Below are positions 1 to 12,779 of a stretch of DNA of 64,000 nt, piece by piece. A model generated the notes under the pieces. The model saw nothing but the letters and a program-made list of their open reading frames with translations. It made no database searches and was not told where the DNA came from. This DNA is from Ochotona curzoniae. Its lineage: Eukaryota; Chordata; Mammalia; Lagomorpha; Ochotonidae. The first letter of the stretch is position 1; each line of letters starts with the position of its first letter. The position numbers and the translations under genes were made by a program. Location: NCBI RefSeq assembly GCF_017591425.1, contig NW_024466459.1, forward strand, positions 9,734,001-9,798,000. The letters are read 5' to 3'.

Positions 1-1092
<1,092 letters not shown>

Positions 1093-1514
1093 GTGGTTGG
1101 CCTGGTGGAGGGGCGGAAGGGGTGAGGAGGGGTGAACCAGAGTGGGAGGGGACCTTGGCAGGGACGGGGCTGGGAGTATGCACTGAGTTTGTAACTTGAA
1201 TAGTTGACAACTGGGGGAGACGCCCCTGTGCCCCTTGCTCCTTGCTGCCTTTCTTTTGGCTCTCTGGACTGTTCCGTGGTCGCAGGAGGCAGCAGTCCCT
1301 AAATGAGGCCAACAGGGATGGGACCCTCCCCACCCAGGAGGGCCCAGGAGGGACACTGCCTCTTCCCCCATCCTGCTGAGAGGTTCCCACTTCATTTGCC
1401 ATCAACTTTGCAAGAGGTACCAGCCTTGACTGTGACACAGGGCTGTCTTGTCACATCCCAGCCAGGGTACCTGTGGGGCCTGCCACCTCCCCGGTCCTGG
1501 GGCTGTGCTTTGAA

Positions 1515-1665
1515 CCAGTCCTCTCACTTAATCATCCCGCGTTGGTGCGTGGTGTGCACTCTGTCACCCCCACTTTACAGTGGAGGGGCCCGTGGGAGCC
1601 CCGAGGGGCTGGACAGCTTGCCACAGTGCCGCATCTGCTCAGGGCAGAGCTGGACCTGTAGCTCT
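1515..1665 (-). repeat. MIR-like SINE fragment, degenerate
   Basis: On the minus strand this resembles the 3' core of the mammalian-wide interspersed repeat. On the plus strand it shows the 'ccccactttacag ... ggctggacagcttgcc' pattern, the usual MIR complement of 'cccatttacagatgagg ... gaggttaagtaacttgcc'. It is old and diverged and lies inside the presumed USH1G 3' UTR. Confidence 0.35.
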
Positions 1666-1949
1666 GGCACCCAGGAACGTGGAGACTCTGTGGGGTGTGG
1701 GCGTGCAGCCGACAGGCCTTCTCCAGGGACAGGCTTTCCCCGCCCAGCCTTGGCGGTGGACTTGCTGCATTCCCGGTGAGGATGCCTGCTTTCCTCGGAG
1801 GCATCCCTGGGTTTGATTCCAGTTTCCTGGGAGGCAGCAGGTGATGGCTCAGGTTGCTGAGTTGCTGTCACTCGGAAGCAGGCCTGGCTGTAGCCCGTGC
1901 CTTGGTGCAGTCTTGTCCATTGGGGGAGTGAACTCTATCTGCCTCCTTC

Positions 1950-2225
1950 TCTCTCAACTGAAAGGTGGAGTTACAGAGAGGAGAGACAGAGACAAAGATC
2001 TTCCTTCTGCTGCTTCACTCCCTAAGATGACTGCGAAGGTCAGAGCTTTGCCAGTTCAAAGCCTGGAGCCCGGAACCTCCTCTCAGTCCCCCACATGAGT
2101 GCAAGGATCCAAGGACTTGGGCCATCCTCTGCTCTTAGGCCATTAGCAGGAAGCTGGATGGGAACCGGAGCCCATAGGGGATGCCAGTGGCACAGTCAGA
2201 AGCTCAGCCTACTATGCCATGACGC
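1950..2225 (-). repeat. lagomorph C-repeat SINE (CSINE)
   Basis: Reverse-oriented C-repeat. The plus strand shows the complementary blocks in order: 'gaaaggtggagttacagagag', 'tcttccttctgctgcttcactccc', 'cttgggccatcctctgctct', 'attagcaggaagctggatggga', 'cccatagggGatgcc'. It is inserted in the presumed USH1G 3' UTR, so the transcript would carry an antisense SINE. Confidence 0.85.
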
Positions 2226-4559
2226 TGCCTTCCCCCATCCCCCGCCCCTTGCTCTGTCCCTCTGGCCATCACAGCTGTTCAAGGCCACTGCCATTCTCAT
2301 GGAGCTCAGGGCTGCTCCCTGCCTTTTCCGTGCCTCCAGACATCCCACACACCCCACAAGCAGTGCCTCTGCTTTCATGTCTGGGATGGGCATGCATGTG
2401 GTGCACAGTCTGCTGTAGAGTTAGGAAGACAGGAGTCAGCCTCAGGCCCGTGTCCCCCAGCCCAGCTGTCACCCTGCTTGAGAGGGGGCTGAGTTGGTCC
2501 TGCTGGCAGATACGGTCTTTCTGAGATTGGCCTTTCTCTTCCTCCACAGGTAATCCGGGGCTCCTCTCCACAGACCAAAACGGATTGCAAGGTGCCACAA
2601 GCCACAGTGTGGGGGTCCGAGGGCCTCCTCCGTTGCCAGCTCTGTGCTCCCACCCTTGCCTGGGAGCAAGGACCACATAGGAGAAGCCTGTCCACTCCCA
2701 CAGCCCTGAGCTGTCCTATTACCTGGAGGTGAATGCAAGCGCAGCCCCAGAGGGAGGGCAGCTCCAGATGCCGTCAGAGCTGGATGGGAGCAGGCGGCTG
2801 GCGGGGGCGGGCACACACTTGCTCCAGGATGCCATTGTCTTTCCTACCTGTCTCCCCACCCCTGTCTACTTCCTCTGTTGTTTTGTGAAAGGAAGAGTTT
2901 GGGCTGCCTCCCCTTCCCTGTGCACCCCAAAGGGGGAGTCCCCAGCATACTCTTCAGCCAAAAGTCCCGACTTTCAGTTCCGCTCCCCCACCTCCACCCT
3001 GCCACCCAGCACAGGGCCGTGGCCAGGAGGGGGTAGGGGTGATGGCACCCTTCCCAGCTCACCCTGGGGGTGTGGGCAGAGTTAGGTTGGCTGCAGCCCC
3101 AGCCCTGCCATGCCCTCCTCCAACCTCCCCCTCTTCCCCTAGGGCCAGAATGCTGGACATCAGGTGCCAGAACCCCGGCTGCAGTATTAAGGCCCCCAGG
3201 CCTGGAGGGCACCTGCTGGGCCGGAGTGAGACACTGTCTGCCAACTGCCCCGGGTTGTCTAGGCCTCAGGCAGGGGCGTGGGACCCCATGGCGGCCTGCT
3301 GTGTGGACTGAGCTGGTGTGTGTCCTGGGGAGGGACACGGCAGAGAGGTTTCCCTTGAGATCTGGAAGGCCCCGATTTTGGCCGGGTTGTCTGTGAGTCT
3401 CGTTGTGGGAACAGAGAGGACAGCAAGGGAAGGTCAGCCCCGGGTCCTCAGAGCTCACTTGTCCCCAGTTATGTGACCTCAGAACTCTCCTACCACACCC
3501 AGATAAAGGAGAGTCCCCCAGGAGCCCTCCTCTGTGCATGCATATTCAGGCCCAACCCCTGGCCTTGGCTGCAGCTGGGGAAAACCCCCTGGTGGGGGCA
3601 TGGCCAGGACCTTGGGCCCTGGGCCCGCTCAGGGCTCCATCCCCTCTGCCTGAGGCAGCAGGTGAAGGCTGGAGCTGCAGGATGCTGCAGGCCTGGCCGC
3701 CTGCCCCGGCCACCCGGGACCCTTCCCTGTCCTTCTCCTTCCTCTTCTCTAGGCCTGAGACTGGGGCCACCTCCAAGTGCCGACTCCCCTGTCCTGGGGG
3801 GAAGGGGAGGGCCCAGGTGCGGTGGTCTCAGGCGCAGCCCCTCCCACTTCTGCCTGTGCTGAGGCGGGGCTGGCCCCGTGACTCCTACCGCTGCCCGGCG
3901 AGCCCCTCCCTCGGTTTATTATAACTTTTGTAGAGAATGTTCTGCGTCATGGTTGTCCTGTGTCTTGTTCTATGCTCAGCCGAACCCCGGGGGAAGACAG
4001 CAAGAGGGAGGTGGGAAGATGGGGGCCTGTTCCTGAGTGGGGCAGGCGTGATTCTCGAGCCCCCCCCCCCACGTGCCAGGCTCACCTCCCACATCCACGT
4101 GGGGGACCCGGGTTAGGAGAGCTGGGACAGAAGAACTGCCTGCAGGAGGAGGGGCCAGACCCAGCCCTGAGTCCAGTGCCTGCTGCCCCTTCACCTTCCC
4201 CAGCAGATTCTGTCTGGATTTTTCTTGAGCTGAGTGGATACTACACTGCTGAGCTTGCCTTGTATCACTGGCCTTGGGCCCCCTCGTCCAGGGACACCTC
4301 CTGTGGGGGCCTCCATTTCCCCACCCCAGGCAGTTTTTGGGGAACCCAACCTGGAGCCCTTCTTTCTCCTGGGATTTGGTTCCTCCTTAAACAAGGGGAT
4401 AGTGGGCCCTGCCTCAGTCACGGCTGTGGGGAAGGCCCTGGAGTTATCCTGCCTCCTCCTGGAAGGATGTTGTACTGTTGTTGACACCAGGAGTTGAAGA
4501 TGATCTTAGCACCCACGCGCCTTGCTGCTGGAAGCTGGTCAAGCAATCAGCCCAAGGGT

Positions 4560-4640
4560 AGAGGTCACCTCCTCCCATTTCACAGAAGGGAAAACTGGGG
4601 CCCACAGAGGGGAAGGGCCCGACGCAGTGCGCGGGCATCC
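4560..4640 (-). repeat. MIR-like SINE fragment
   Basis: The plus strand reads 'cctcccatttcacagaaggg' followed by 'ggggcccacagagggg', which is the complement-side pattern of the MIR 3' core. It is short and diverged. Confidence 0.35.
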
Positions 4641-5209
4641 CAACTGCTGTCGTGTTTTGTGCACATCCAAGGCACCACCCGGACTCCTGCACTATTCCCC
4701 TGAGCCATGCTCTCACAGCGGCCCCTGCTGGCCCTTCGGGTCACTGCATTTACCTCCCAGAAGGTCCCCAGGAGCGGCTGGAGGCCATGGGAGTGAGGAG
4801 GGTTGGCAGGGACCGGGATCCGGGATCCGAGGCCAGGACAGCTGCCTGGTGACAGTGGGAGCGGTGTGGCTGGAGGCAGACGCCTGGGCGGTGGTCGCAG
4901 GTGCAGCTCCAGACAGCCCAAGGACTCTGCAAACACAAGCAGAGGCAGTATCTCACTCTCACGGCCTCGGATGTCTTAAATTCTTAACGCTGAGAAGAAT
5001 ATCCAAAGGGCTTTGGCCTTTCTGGAATAGGATCTGGTAATAGCGGTGGACAGGTTTCCTAGAAAAATGCATGTTGGGCGCACAGACGTAAGCAGCTTAG
5101 CTCAAGAATCCTGTCTCCATACCCCCAGCTTTCTCCAAGATATTCCCTCTGGTTGCATGGGAGGTGGCAGTACCCCGGGGGGGTATGGAGGGGTTGGGGC
5201 GGCAGGACA

Positions 5210-5380
5210 GGCTCTGGCCCTTGCTGTGTGGCCTGGGGTAAGTTATTCAGCCTCTCTGTTGCCTCACCTGTAAGGCAGGTGTTGTAATAACAGTGTAAAC
5301 CCCACAGGTTATTAGGAGGACGAAAAGACAATGCATGCAGCACTCACCTGATGCTTAGTGCCCATCAGCTAATGATGGCC
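5210..5380 (+). repeat. MIR SINE
   Basis: Sense-strand MIR. It has 'gctgtgtggcctggggtaagtta', then 'cagcctctctgttgcctca', 'cctgtaaggcaggtgttgtaataa', 'ggttattaggagga' and 'gatgcttagtgcc', in the order of the MIR consensus. It is an ancient mammalian element and contains no gene. Confidence 0.7.
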
Positions 5381-7207
5381 ATGGGAGTCCCCTACCACCC
5401 AGCAGGTGCGTCCTATCCTGGCCTGGAGAACTGCACCTCTCCCGAGGCTGCACTGGGCACTTCCTCACCTGACCAGCAGGGGGCATCACCCCCAGCAATG
5501 GCTGGTGTTGCGATCAGCCAGGCATGAGAAGGTCCAGGGTAGGAGGGACACAAGAGGGGAGGGAGAAGTTTTGGGGTGGCCAGACAGGGATTCACTCCTG
5601 TCTTGCTTTGGGGGCTTTTGGCTGCCTTTCCCCTGCCCCTGTGAAATAGGTAGGTGAATGTCAGCCCCGTTTCCCAGCTACAGGGACAGTCAGATCAGGC
5701 CACTCCATCAGGTCCCTGGCTTGGGTCACCCCTGTACTCAGGGCTAAGCTTCCAGGCTTTTATTATCATTTGTTCAGAGCTTAGAAGGTGTCAGGTGCTT
5801 CTGTAAAAACCTCTCAATAAAACCCAAGCCCCGTCGAGCAAACACAGCACTGCCTCGTCATCTGCTTTTATAGGTGGGAAACCAGGCTGTGAGCAGTGCT
5901 GTGTTCAACCTGGAGGGCTCTGGCGCTGCCAGGCCTTGAGGCCAGAGTGCCCTGCAGCCAACGTCCGTAGGCTGGATCTCGGAGCTGTGCCATCCCCAGT
6001 TGTGCACCAGGCTGGGACAATGCAGGAGAGAACAGAGGCTGGGGGTGGGGAGAGACTGGGTCATGGCCAGGTTCATGCGGCCTCAGAGTCCGACTCCTTC
6101 TTTCCTGTTCTGTCTGGCTGTCTTCAGCCCACCCGAGTGGGAAGGTTGAGGGCAGGCAGGTGGGGTTTGGAAGCCAAATCTCCATTCAACTTTGGTCTTT
6201 GTGGGAAGGGCTTGAGGAGCCTGCCCATGGGGTGAGGCTAGGAAACCCCGTAGGCCCCGGGGTATGCCAGGGGAGACACCAGGGGTGGTGGCTGCACAGC
6301 GGAGCAATGACAGCTGGTGGGCAGGGAACGCGCCCCGGGGAGGAGGGGCTCCTTGGACCATGGACTCTCCTTCCCCCTCTACTCTCATTGCCCGAGGGGC
6401 TCTGCTTCCCCCTCCACATCCCCCAGAGAAGCACCCCACCACCACCAGCGTTCTTTGTTCATGTGCAAGGCCGGGCAGCCATCACCATGTACCTATATGC
6501 AAAGACCCACTCTACAGATGTGGCAGCTGAGCCCACAAGCCAAGGTGAGTCCCCTACCAAGCCCCTGCAGGCAGGGGTGCCAAGAGCTGTGGGATTTTAA
6601 CCCCAAACCATGGCACCCCAGCCTCTCTCCAGCCCATTCACCTGGCTGCCCCTCACTCATGTTCTGCCTCAGCACCGGGGCTGGCAGGGTTGGCTATCTC
6701 CTCTTTTTCTCTACTGTGATCTTGCTATGACCCTGCGCCCTGTGGCCCACTGCCTGCCCCGTGCCTGTGTGAGCATGCAAGCCCGTGCTGCTTGGCATCG
6801 GCGCTGGGTGTCCACGCATCTGGAACTTTCCTGGAGTTGCAGCAGCTTTGTGGGCCAAGGGTGGGGATGTCTCTGGTGTTCGCACTTCTGTGTTGGCTGT
6901 GGCCCCTTGGGCTGCCCAAGGTGTGTGTGTGTGCCTGTGCACCTGCCCAGACATTCAAAGTATACTTTTCATGGCCCTGCAAGGTGGAGACCGTTCGGCC
7001 CCACAGAATCCCTCCCTCAGCCCTGGATCTCCATTAAGCTTGCCTCCCTGGGTGACAGGCTTGTTGATGCATTGCAGTGTGCGTTGTAGGGTGGAGTGGG
7101 CTGCAAGGGGAAGAGTGGCCAGTGCCCAGGGATAGGGTAGAGCGTGTTCTGCCTTGGCTGAAGGGCCAGTTTGGAAGTCAAGCTCCTTTGCTACCTTTTT
7201 TGCGGGG

Positions 7208-7370
7208 TTGGGGGGCAGTGTTGTGGTACAGTGGGCTAAGCTGCCACCTGCAATGCTGGCATTCCCTGCTGTAGCCATTTGAAGAATAAACCAGAAGATG
7301 GAAGGGCTCTCTCTCTTCCTCTCTATCTCTCTCTCTTCACTCTGTCTTTCAAATAAATGAATCTTTTTCT
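7208..7370 (+). repeat. CSINE, internally deleted
   Basis: The head is intact ('gcagtgttgtggtacagtgggctaagctgcc', 'gcaatgctggcattcc') but joins directly to the tail ('gccatttgaagaataaacc', 'tctttcaaataaatgaatc'), so the middle of about 150 bp is missing. A CT-rich microsatellite lies before the A-rich tail. Confidence 0.8.
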
Positions 7371-7385
7371 TTTAAATTCACTAAT

Positions 7386-7738
7386 TTGGGGCTGATGCTG
7401 TGGTATATCAGATAAAGCTGCTGCCTACAGTGCCAGCATCCCATATGGATGCCAGTTTGAGTCCTGGCTGCTCCACTTCTGCTCTAGCTCCCTGCTTATG
7501 GCCTAGGAAGGCAGTGGAGGATGGACCAAGTCCTTGGGCTCCTGCCACCCCATATGGGAGACCTGAATAATCTCCTGTCTCCTGGCTTAGGTCTGGCCTT
7601 GTGCCAGCCATTGTGGCCATTTGGGGAGTAAGCCAGTGAGCAGAAGGCCTGTCTTTGTCTCTCGCTCTGTCTCTCTCTGAGGCTCCACCTTTCAAATCGG
7701 TAAAATAAATAAATAAAATAAAATAAATCTTTGAGAAA
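7386..7738 (+). repeat. CSINE, full length
   Basis: Starts 'ttggggctgatgctgtggta', with 'cccatatggatgcc', 'ctccctgcttatggcctagg', 'gcagtggaggatggaccaag', 'catatgggagacctg', and ends in (AAATA) repeats plus 'atcttt'. It forms a tail-to-tail inverted pair with the element that follows. Confidence 0.9.
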
Positions 7739-7747
7739 CAAATCACT

Positions 7748-8045
7748 GTTCATTTGAAAGGCGGAGTAACACACAGAGGGACAGAGCGAGCTTTTGCATC
7801 TGCTAGTTCATTTTCCGGATGCCTACAATAACCAGGGCTGGGCCGGGCTGAAGCCAGGAACCAGGAACTAGCTCTAGGTCTCTCCCATGGGTGGCAGGGT
7901 CTCAGCCACTTGAGCCGGCAGCACCTGCAGCCTCCCCGGGAAGGCATCCGCAGGAAGCTGGGCTCGGGAGCAGAGCGACGATGTGGATTCGTGCACACCG
8001 ATGTGGGGTGTAGGTGCCCCAGACAAAGTGGTGTCGCGGCCACTG
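7748..8045 (-). repeat. CSINE, diverged
   Basis: Complement of the C-repeat: 'tttgaaaggcggagtaacacacagaggg', 'gggctgaagccaggaacc', 'ggtctcagccacttgagcc', 'cgcaggaagctggg'. The right half (the SINE head) is strongly diverged. Confidence 0.75.
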
Positions 8046-8511
8046 TGCCCAAGCCTGCCGTGGGGACACTGCGTGGGCGAATTCACCTTTCCCAGCCCCA
8101 GCACTCCCATTTCTAAGGGGTGATGATCACAAGGTCAGTCCCCATTAGCGTCCAGCTGTGAGAACCAACCGGAAATGTCTAGCTCAGCCCCAGCACCCAG
8201 GAAGCTGCAGGCAAGGGCCTGGGAGGGGCAGAGTCCCTGGGCGCTAACCCAGCCTGGGCACCCCTGAGTGCATGGTAGGGACCCGGTGTGCCTTCCTGCA
8301 CCCTCCCTGTTTCCGCCACGTTCTGTACAAACGGTTCTGTGTTACAGAGCAGCCCTGGGAGGCGGCCTCCACCGCGTGAGCCACCAGCTCCCCGCCCCCA
8401 CACTCAGGGACTGCATGGGCAGGAGGAGAGGGAAGCACCGGGCGGGTATTCCAGGTCTTTTCTTGCTGGAAATGGAAGCCACATGTTAAACTTTTACTAC
8501 TGACACCAATA

Positions 8512-8630
8512 TGTGAGCATTCTCCAAAAAGTTCATAGAAAATGAGCATTAAGAAACAAACAATGCACGAAGTTCAAAGTTTCAAACATCTTTTAATTGC
8601 ATTTTCCAGGAACCTTTTGAAGAATCTCTG
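8512..8630. mobile_element. mariner/Tc1-like MITE with TA flanks
   Basis: A 119-bp non-coding element. Its left end (TGTGAGCATTCTCCAAAAAG...) and the reverse complement of its right end (CAGAGATTCTTCAAAAGG...) match over about 28 bp and continue into '(C/T)nGAAAATG' on both sides. TA dinucleotides flank it at 8510-8511 and 8631-8632, the target-site signature of mariner/Tc1 elements. It contains no transposase. Related copies sit near 23700 and 62000. Confidence 0.6.
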
Positions 8631-8655
8631 TATTTTAAATTGAAATTGTACCAAT

Positions 8656-8970
8656 AGGGGCTGGTGTTACATTGCAGTGGGTTAAGCCTCTGCCTGTGAC
8701 ACCAGTATCTCATGAGTACCAGTTCAAGCCCAAGCTGCTCCTCTTCACATCCAGCTCCTTGCTTATGGCCTGGGAAAGCAGAGGCTGGCCCAAAACCTTG
8801 GCACCCTGCACCCATGTGGGAGACCCAGAAGAAACTCCTGGCTCCTGGCTTCAGCATGACCCAGCAACACCTGTTGCAGCCATCTGGCAAGTGAACCAGC
8901 AGATGGGAGATTTCTCTCTCTCCTTCCCTTTTGGTAACTCTGATTTTTAAATAAATAAATCTTTTTTAAA
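8656..8970 (+). repeat. CSINE, full length
   Basis: Head 'aggggctggtgttacattgcagtgggttaagcc', middle 'gcttatggcctgggaaagcag' and 'cacccatgtgggagacc', tail 'tgaaccagcagatgggaga' and 'aaataaataaatctttttt'. Confidence 0.9.
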
Positions 8971-11900
8971 AATAATAAAATTGGGCCAGTGATAGTCATG
9001 GGTGCTTGAACAGGAGGCACAGCATGTGAATGGTGTGTCCTGTGAGCACGTGCCAGGGCGGCTGCTGCCAGCTCTCACAGCTCTCACCAGTGACTGGGTG
9101 TGGGAGGTGGCATCACCCTGCTCCATCCAGACTCCGTGCTCAGAAAGGAGCCCCTGAGAGAGGCTGGGCGACTTGGCCAAGCCACCCAGCAAGGTGGTAG
9201 CTGAGCGTGCCGGGTCCAGACTCTAGCCATGGTTGCCTCCAGGCTGCACCAGGGTCCTGCTCTCCTCTCCTGTACTGACACAGGCCTCACAGCAGGCCAG
9301 TAGTACCCCACAGTGCCTGTAGCTCCAGCCTGGATACTTGCCCTGTAACTTGGGCCAGTGCCTGGGTCCTGGCTTCCTTTCCTGCCAGGCAGAGAGAGGC
9401 CGCCAGCCCTTGGCACTTCTGCAAAGTCCCTGGCAACTCCAGGACTGCCTCTCCTCTCCCTCCCCTACCCGCTTCTCTGGGCTGCCACGCACCTGGCTTT
9501 CTCCCTGCAGAAGAGCTGAGTGTGGCTGCAGCAAGGACCGGCCAGGTCCTGGCAGGGGCGATGAATGCCGAGTCGCCGTGGATGTGCTGGAGCCAGGGGT
9601 GCTTCAGTTCCACGTCTGCCCTCCGCTGGACCGGCTCTGAGCGATGGGCCAGGCCTCTTCTCCTCCAGCTTGTCCAGCCGCACCTCTGTGAACAATGCCA
9701 GTTGCTCACGGAGCCACGCATCACTGGGCTTTTGATGATTTGGGGCGGGAGTGTGTGTGTGTGTATGTATGTGACACAAATGGCTGGGGGACAAGGAAGG
9801 GTTAAAGATCCAGTCCCTGGCTTAAGGCGTAGAAGCAATGAACCTGCAGGCCAGGGGCCCATCTGTTCCCACCCTGGACCACCTCCCAGCCCAGCAGCAG
9901 CATCCTCTCAGCTCTTCATACTCATCGCTGGGGGTCCCCTTGCAGTCCTCAGTCAGGGTGCGACTCCCTCCCACCACACCCCAACCACAACAATAATTAA
10001 CCCAACGCACCCCAGCAAATAAAGATCCAAATCACGGACGGGAGGAGCCATCTCTGCCCCAGGCGGGGAACTCCGGAGTGCCCTCAGAGGGTCAGTGCGG
10101 ATCGGCCGACCTCCCCCTGCCCACTGCAGGGGGAGCTGGGTGGACACAGAGGCTCCTCCTCCTCCCAGGTCACGGGGACACTGGGAAAGCTTGGGCTCAG
10201 GTGGATGTGCTTTTAAAACGCCAGGGTCCATGTGCAGTCTCTCCAGCCCATTTTCCTAGCCCGCCGCGCAGCTGACTCACTTACTCCAGGAGAGCTTTCC
10301 AAAAACACCTGCTCTGCATGAGGCCCCGGGGAAGCTGTGCTGTGCAATGGGCAGGCAGGGTCTGTCTCCTTGGCAAACCCCAGGGCTCCTCCTTGCAGGC
10401 AGCTGGGTCTGAGTCACACCTGCCTGCCCGTCGTCACCTGGTGGACACGGGGCACCTATGGCATCGGGTGGTGTGCTGGGCACCATGGGTGTGTGAGTGG
10501 CAAGTCATGAAGGAGGCTCAGGGAAACCCAAGGGAGGCGTCTGCAGGGTCCTCATCCTCACGTACCCGTGGGTAGGTGGGAGCAATGGGAGTGTGGGTGG
10601 AAGTGACGTCTACCAGTTGCCATGTTCCCCCTCTTCCATGCCCATGTCAATTAACGGAGCGCGGGCACCAAAGACAGAAGAGGTCTTGAATGCCACTGTC
10701 ACCACTGGGGGAGGGCCCTGAGACCCACTATAGGGCTGTGATGGGAATAAGAAGGCCCCGAGGTGTTGGGACTGCATGCTATGAAGACTACAAGCCCATG
10801 TTCTTTATGCTAATGCAGGTCGGCACTGCTGGCATGGGGGCGGTCACTGTGCCTGGGCACCCATTACCAGGCAATGTGTAACAACTGAGGTGTGACACTG
10901 GCTGGCAGGTGGCATGCAGTGGGGCTGGGGGAAGGAAGATGCAATGATAGCCGCAGGATGTGCAAGTGGCAGGGTGAGTGACAGCCACCCAGGACAACAG
11001 GGTGGGGCTCAGAGCAGTGACCCTAGTCACAATGCCCAGCAGACGGGTGGCATTGGACAGGGTGCAGGCATAGAAGAGGTCACCTAGGAATGAAGCCTCA
11101 GAGGATATGGGGGATCAGAGGTCAGCGAGCTGTCGCTCTGGCCCCACCAAGGGAGCACGTGGCAGTCCTCACAGGCAAAGGAGGGCAGCTCAGAGCTGAG
11201 GTTGTCCTGCTGGGTCGGAAAGGCTTTGCTTGTCAGGGCATCAGAGAGCATGCTGCCTTCAGAGCAGCAGCTGGCCGGGCTGCAGGAGACGGTGAAGCTC
11301 CCCGCAGACGTCAGGCCACCCTCACATTGGCTGTGTTCCAATGCACAGCAAAGTCCCAAGGTTATGACCTCCCCTTGAGGTGACACAGCTCCTAAGTGTG
11401 GGGTGCTCCAGGGCCCAGCCGTGCCCTCCGCATGCGCAGGCTGATGTGGGGTGTGGAAGGGTCAGGGGAGGGTGGCTAGGGAGCAGGGGCAGCTAGCCAG
11501 TGACAGAGCCTGCCCACCCTGGCCCCTGCATCCTTCTGGAGCACACATCCTAGATGGGGCGGGGCAGGCCAGGTGGCCAGCCACTCCTGGCATTTCCTCC
11601 CAAGCTTGGACAGCTCACTGGCCATGACCAGTGTGGGATCCAACACAGGAGGTCAGACCGGGGTGCCGAGAGGGTGGGGAAGAACTTGGGGGTCCCCCAG
11701 ACTTTGGGGGCTGTGGGCAGAGGTGTCAGCTCACACATGCTCTGCTACTCCCTTCCCTCGTTCACAGAGAGCCTAGGTGTCCTTGGACCAGGTTTGCGGT
11801 TTACCACTCATATGTCCATGGGAGCCCGTACCAGTTTTGAAAATAGAATTGCTTTAATAACAGCACAGTAAGCAAGCAGGAACATGCACACATCTGACAG

Positions 11901-12160
11901 TGCAGCATGAGCAAGGTTCACAAACAGTGTTGTGCAGGAACAGAACCCCTTCCCGGCCCCCCTGAGGGCTGCCCCAGCCCCCCACCCCGCCTAAATCATG
12001 AGCAACCGCAGCTGGGCGAGGGCCTCAGCCCGCAGATCAGCTGCGTCTGATCATGAACATTGGGTAAATTGAGTCGTGCAGTCCGCACTTCATGCCTGCT
12101 GTATTCTGTTCAGCGTTCGGTTTGGGCTGTACAAGTTTCCTTTTGTTTTTTAATAATTCG
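8971..12160. other. intergenic DNA, no gene seen
   Basis: No exon-like structure with a recognisable product. It contains an old MIR-like fragment at about 9140-9230 (minus; 'gcgacttggccaagccaccc'), a short (TG)n tract at 9751-9772, and otherwise GC-moderate unique sequence with unrelated short open frames. Confidence 0.45.
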
Positions 12161-12165
12161 TTTAT

Positions 12166-12468
12166 GGGTCAGTGCCATGGCCTAGTAGGCTAAGTCCCCT
12201 CCTGTGGCACCAGCAGCCCCTGTAGGCACAGGTTCATGTCCTGGCTGCTCCACTTCCACTCCAGTTCCTTGCTTATGGCCTGGGAAAGCAGTGGAGGATG
12301 GCTCAAGCCTTTGGGCCCCTGCACCCATGTGGGAGACCTGGCAGAAACTCCTGGCTTTAGATCAGTCCAGCTCTGGACATTGTAACCAATTAGAAAGCGG
12401 ACCGATGCAGAGGTATCGCTCTCTTCTGTAACTCTGCCTTTCAGTAAATAAACAGATAAATCTTTTAA
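12166..12468 (+). repeat. CSINE
   Basis: 'gtcagtgccatggcctagtaggctaag', 'gcttatggcctgggaaagcagtggagg', 'gcacccatgtgggagacctgg', tail 'aactctgcctttcagtaaataaac' and 'taaatctttt'. It is immediately followed by an inverted copy. Confidence 0.9.
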
Positions 12469-12469
12469 A

Positions 12470-12766
12470 ATAATATTTTATTTGCTTGAGAGGAAGAGAG
12501 AAATCTTTCGTTTACTGGTTCACTCCCTGAATGGCCACAGTGGCCATGTGTTGGCCGGACGGAAGCCAAGAGCCTTGAACTTCATCCGGGTCTCCCAGGC
12601 GGGTGGGAGAGTGCAAACGTATCCGCCATCTCACGGGCCTTCCCCGCCACGTTAGCAGGGAGCTGAGCAGGATTTGGGGTATCCGGGATTCAAACCAGCA
12701 TTCTGATACAAGATGCTGCCATCGCTGCAAGCGGTGGCTTAACCCTCCGTGTCATGGCCCTGCTAC
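12470..12766 (-). repeat. CSINE, inverted relative to the preceding copy
   Basis: The complement blocks 'ttgcttgagaggaagagag', 'actggttcactccctgaatggcc', 'gttagcagggagctgagcagg', 'aaaccagcattctgatac' and 'cgtgtcatggccctg' appear in reverse order. The two tails abut at 12468-12470. Confidence 0.88.
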
Positions 12767-12779
12767 CTGGGCCGCACGA

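Larger units (their letters stand above)
1093..3970 (+). other. USH1G: probable USH1G 3' UTR
   Basis: There is no coding signal after the USH1G stop. The human transcript has a 3' UTR of about 2 kb (recalled), and this stretch is longer partly because of a lagomorph SINE near 1950-2225. No AATAAA is present in it. The AT-rich patch at about 3917-3970 (TTTATTATAACTTTTGTAGAG), in otherwise GC-rich DNA, looks like a 3' end with a non-canonical signal. The next AATAAA is at 5816. The end point is inferred. Confidence 0.35.
3971..7207. other. intergenic DNA between USH1G and FADS6, no gene seen
   Basis: Open frames here are short and lack family resemblance or splice-consistent structure. The stretch holds two MIR fragments (about 4560-4640 and 5210-5380) and an isolated AATAAA at 5816-5821. 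I see no promoter-like CpG cluster. Confidence 0.5.

Noticed and set aside
2844..3539. 231-codon minus-strand open frame in the presumed USH1G 3' UTR
   Set aside because: GC-driven chance frame with no domain and no conserved motif.
5816..5821. AATAAA as the USH1G polyadenylation signal
   Set aside because: It would require a 4.7-kb 3' UTR through a MIR element, while the human UTR is about 2 kb. It remains possible but less likely than an end near 3970.
12166..12240. tRNA genes
   Set aside because: tRNA-like A- and B-box patterns in the window belong to the heads of C-repeat SINEs, which are tRNA-derived but have no cloverleaf capable of function.
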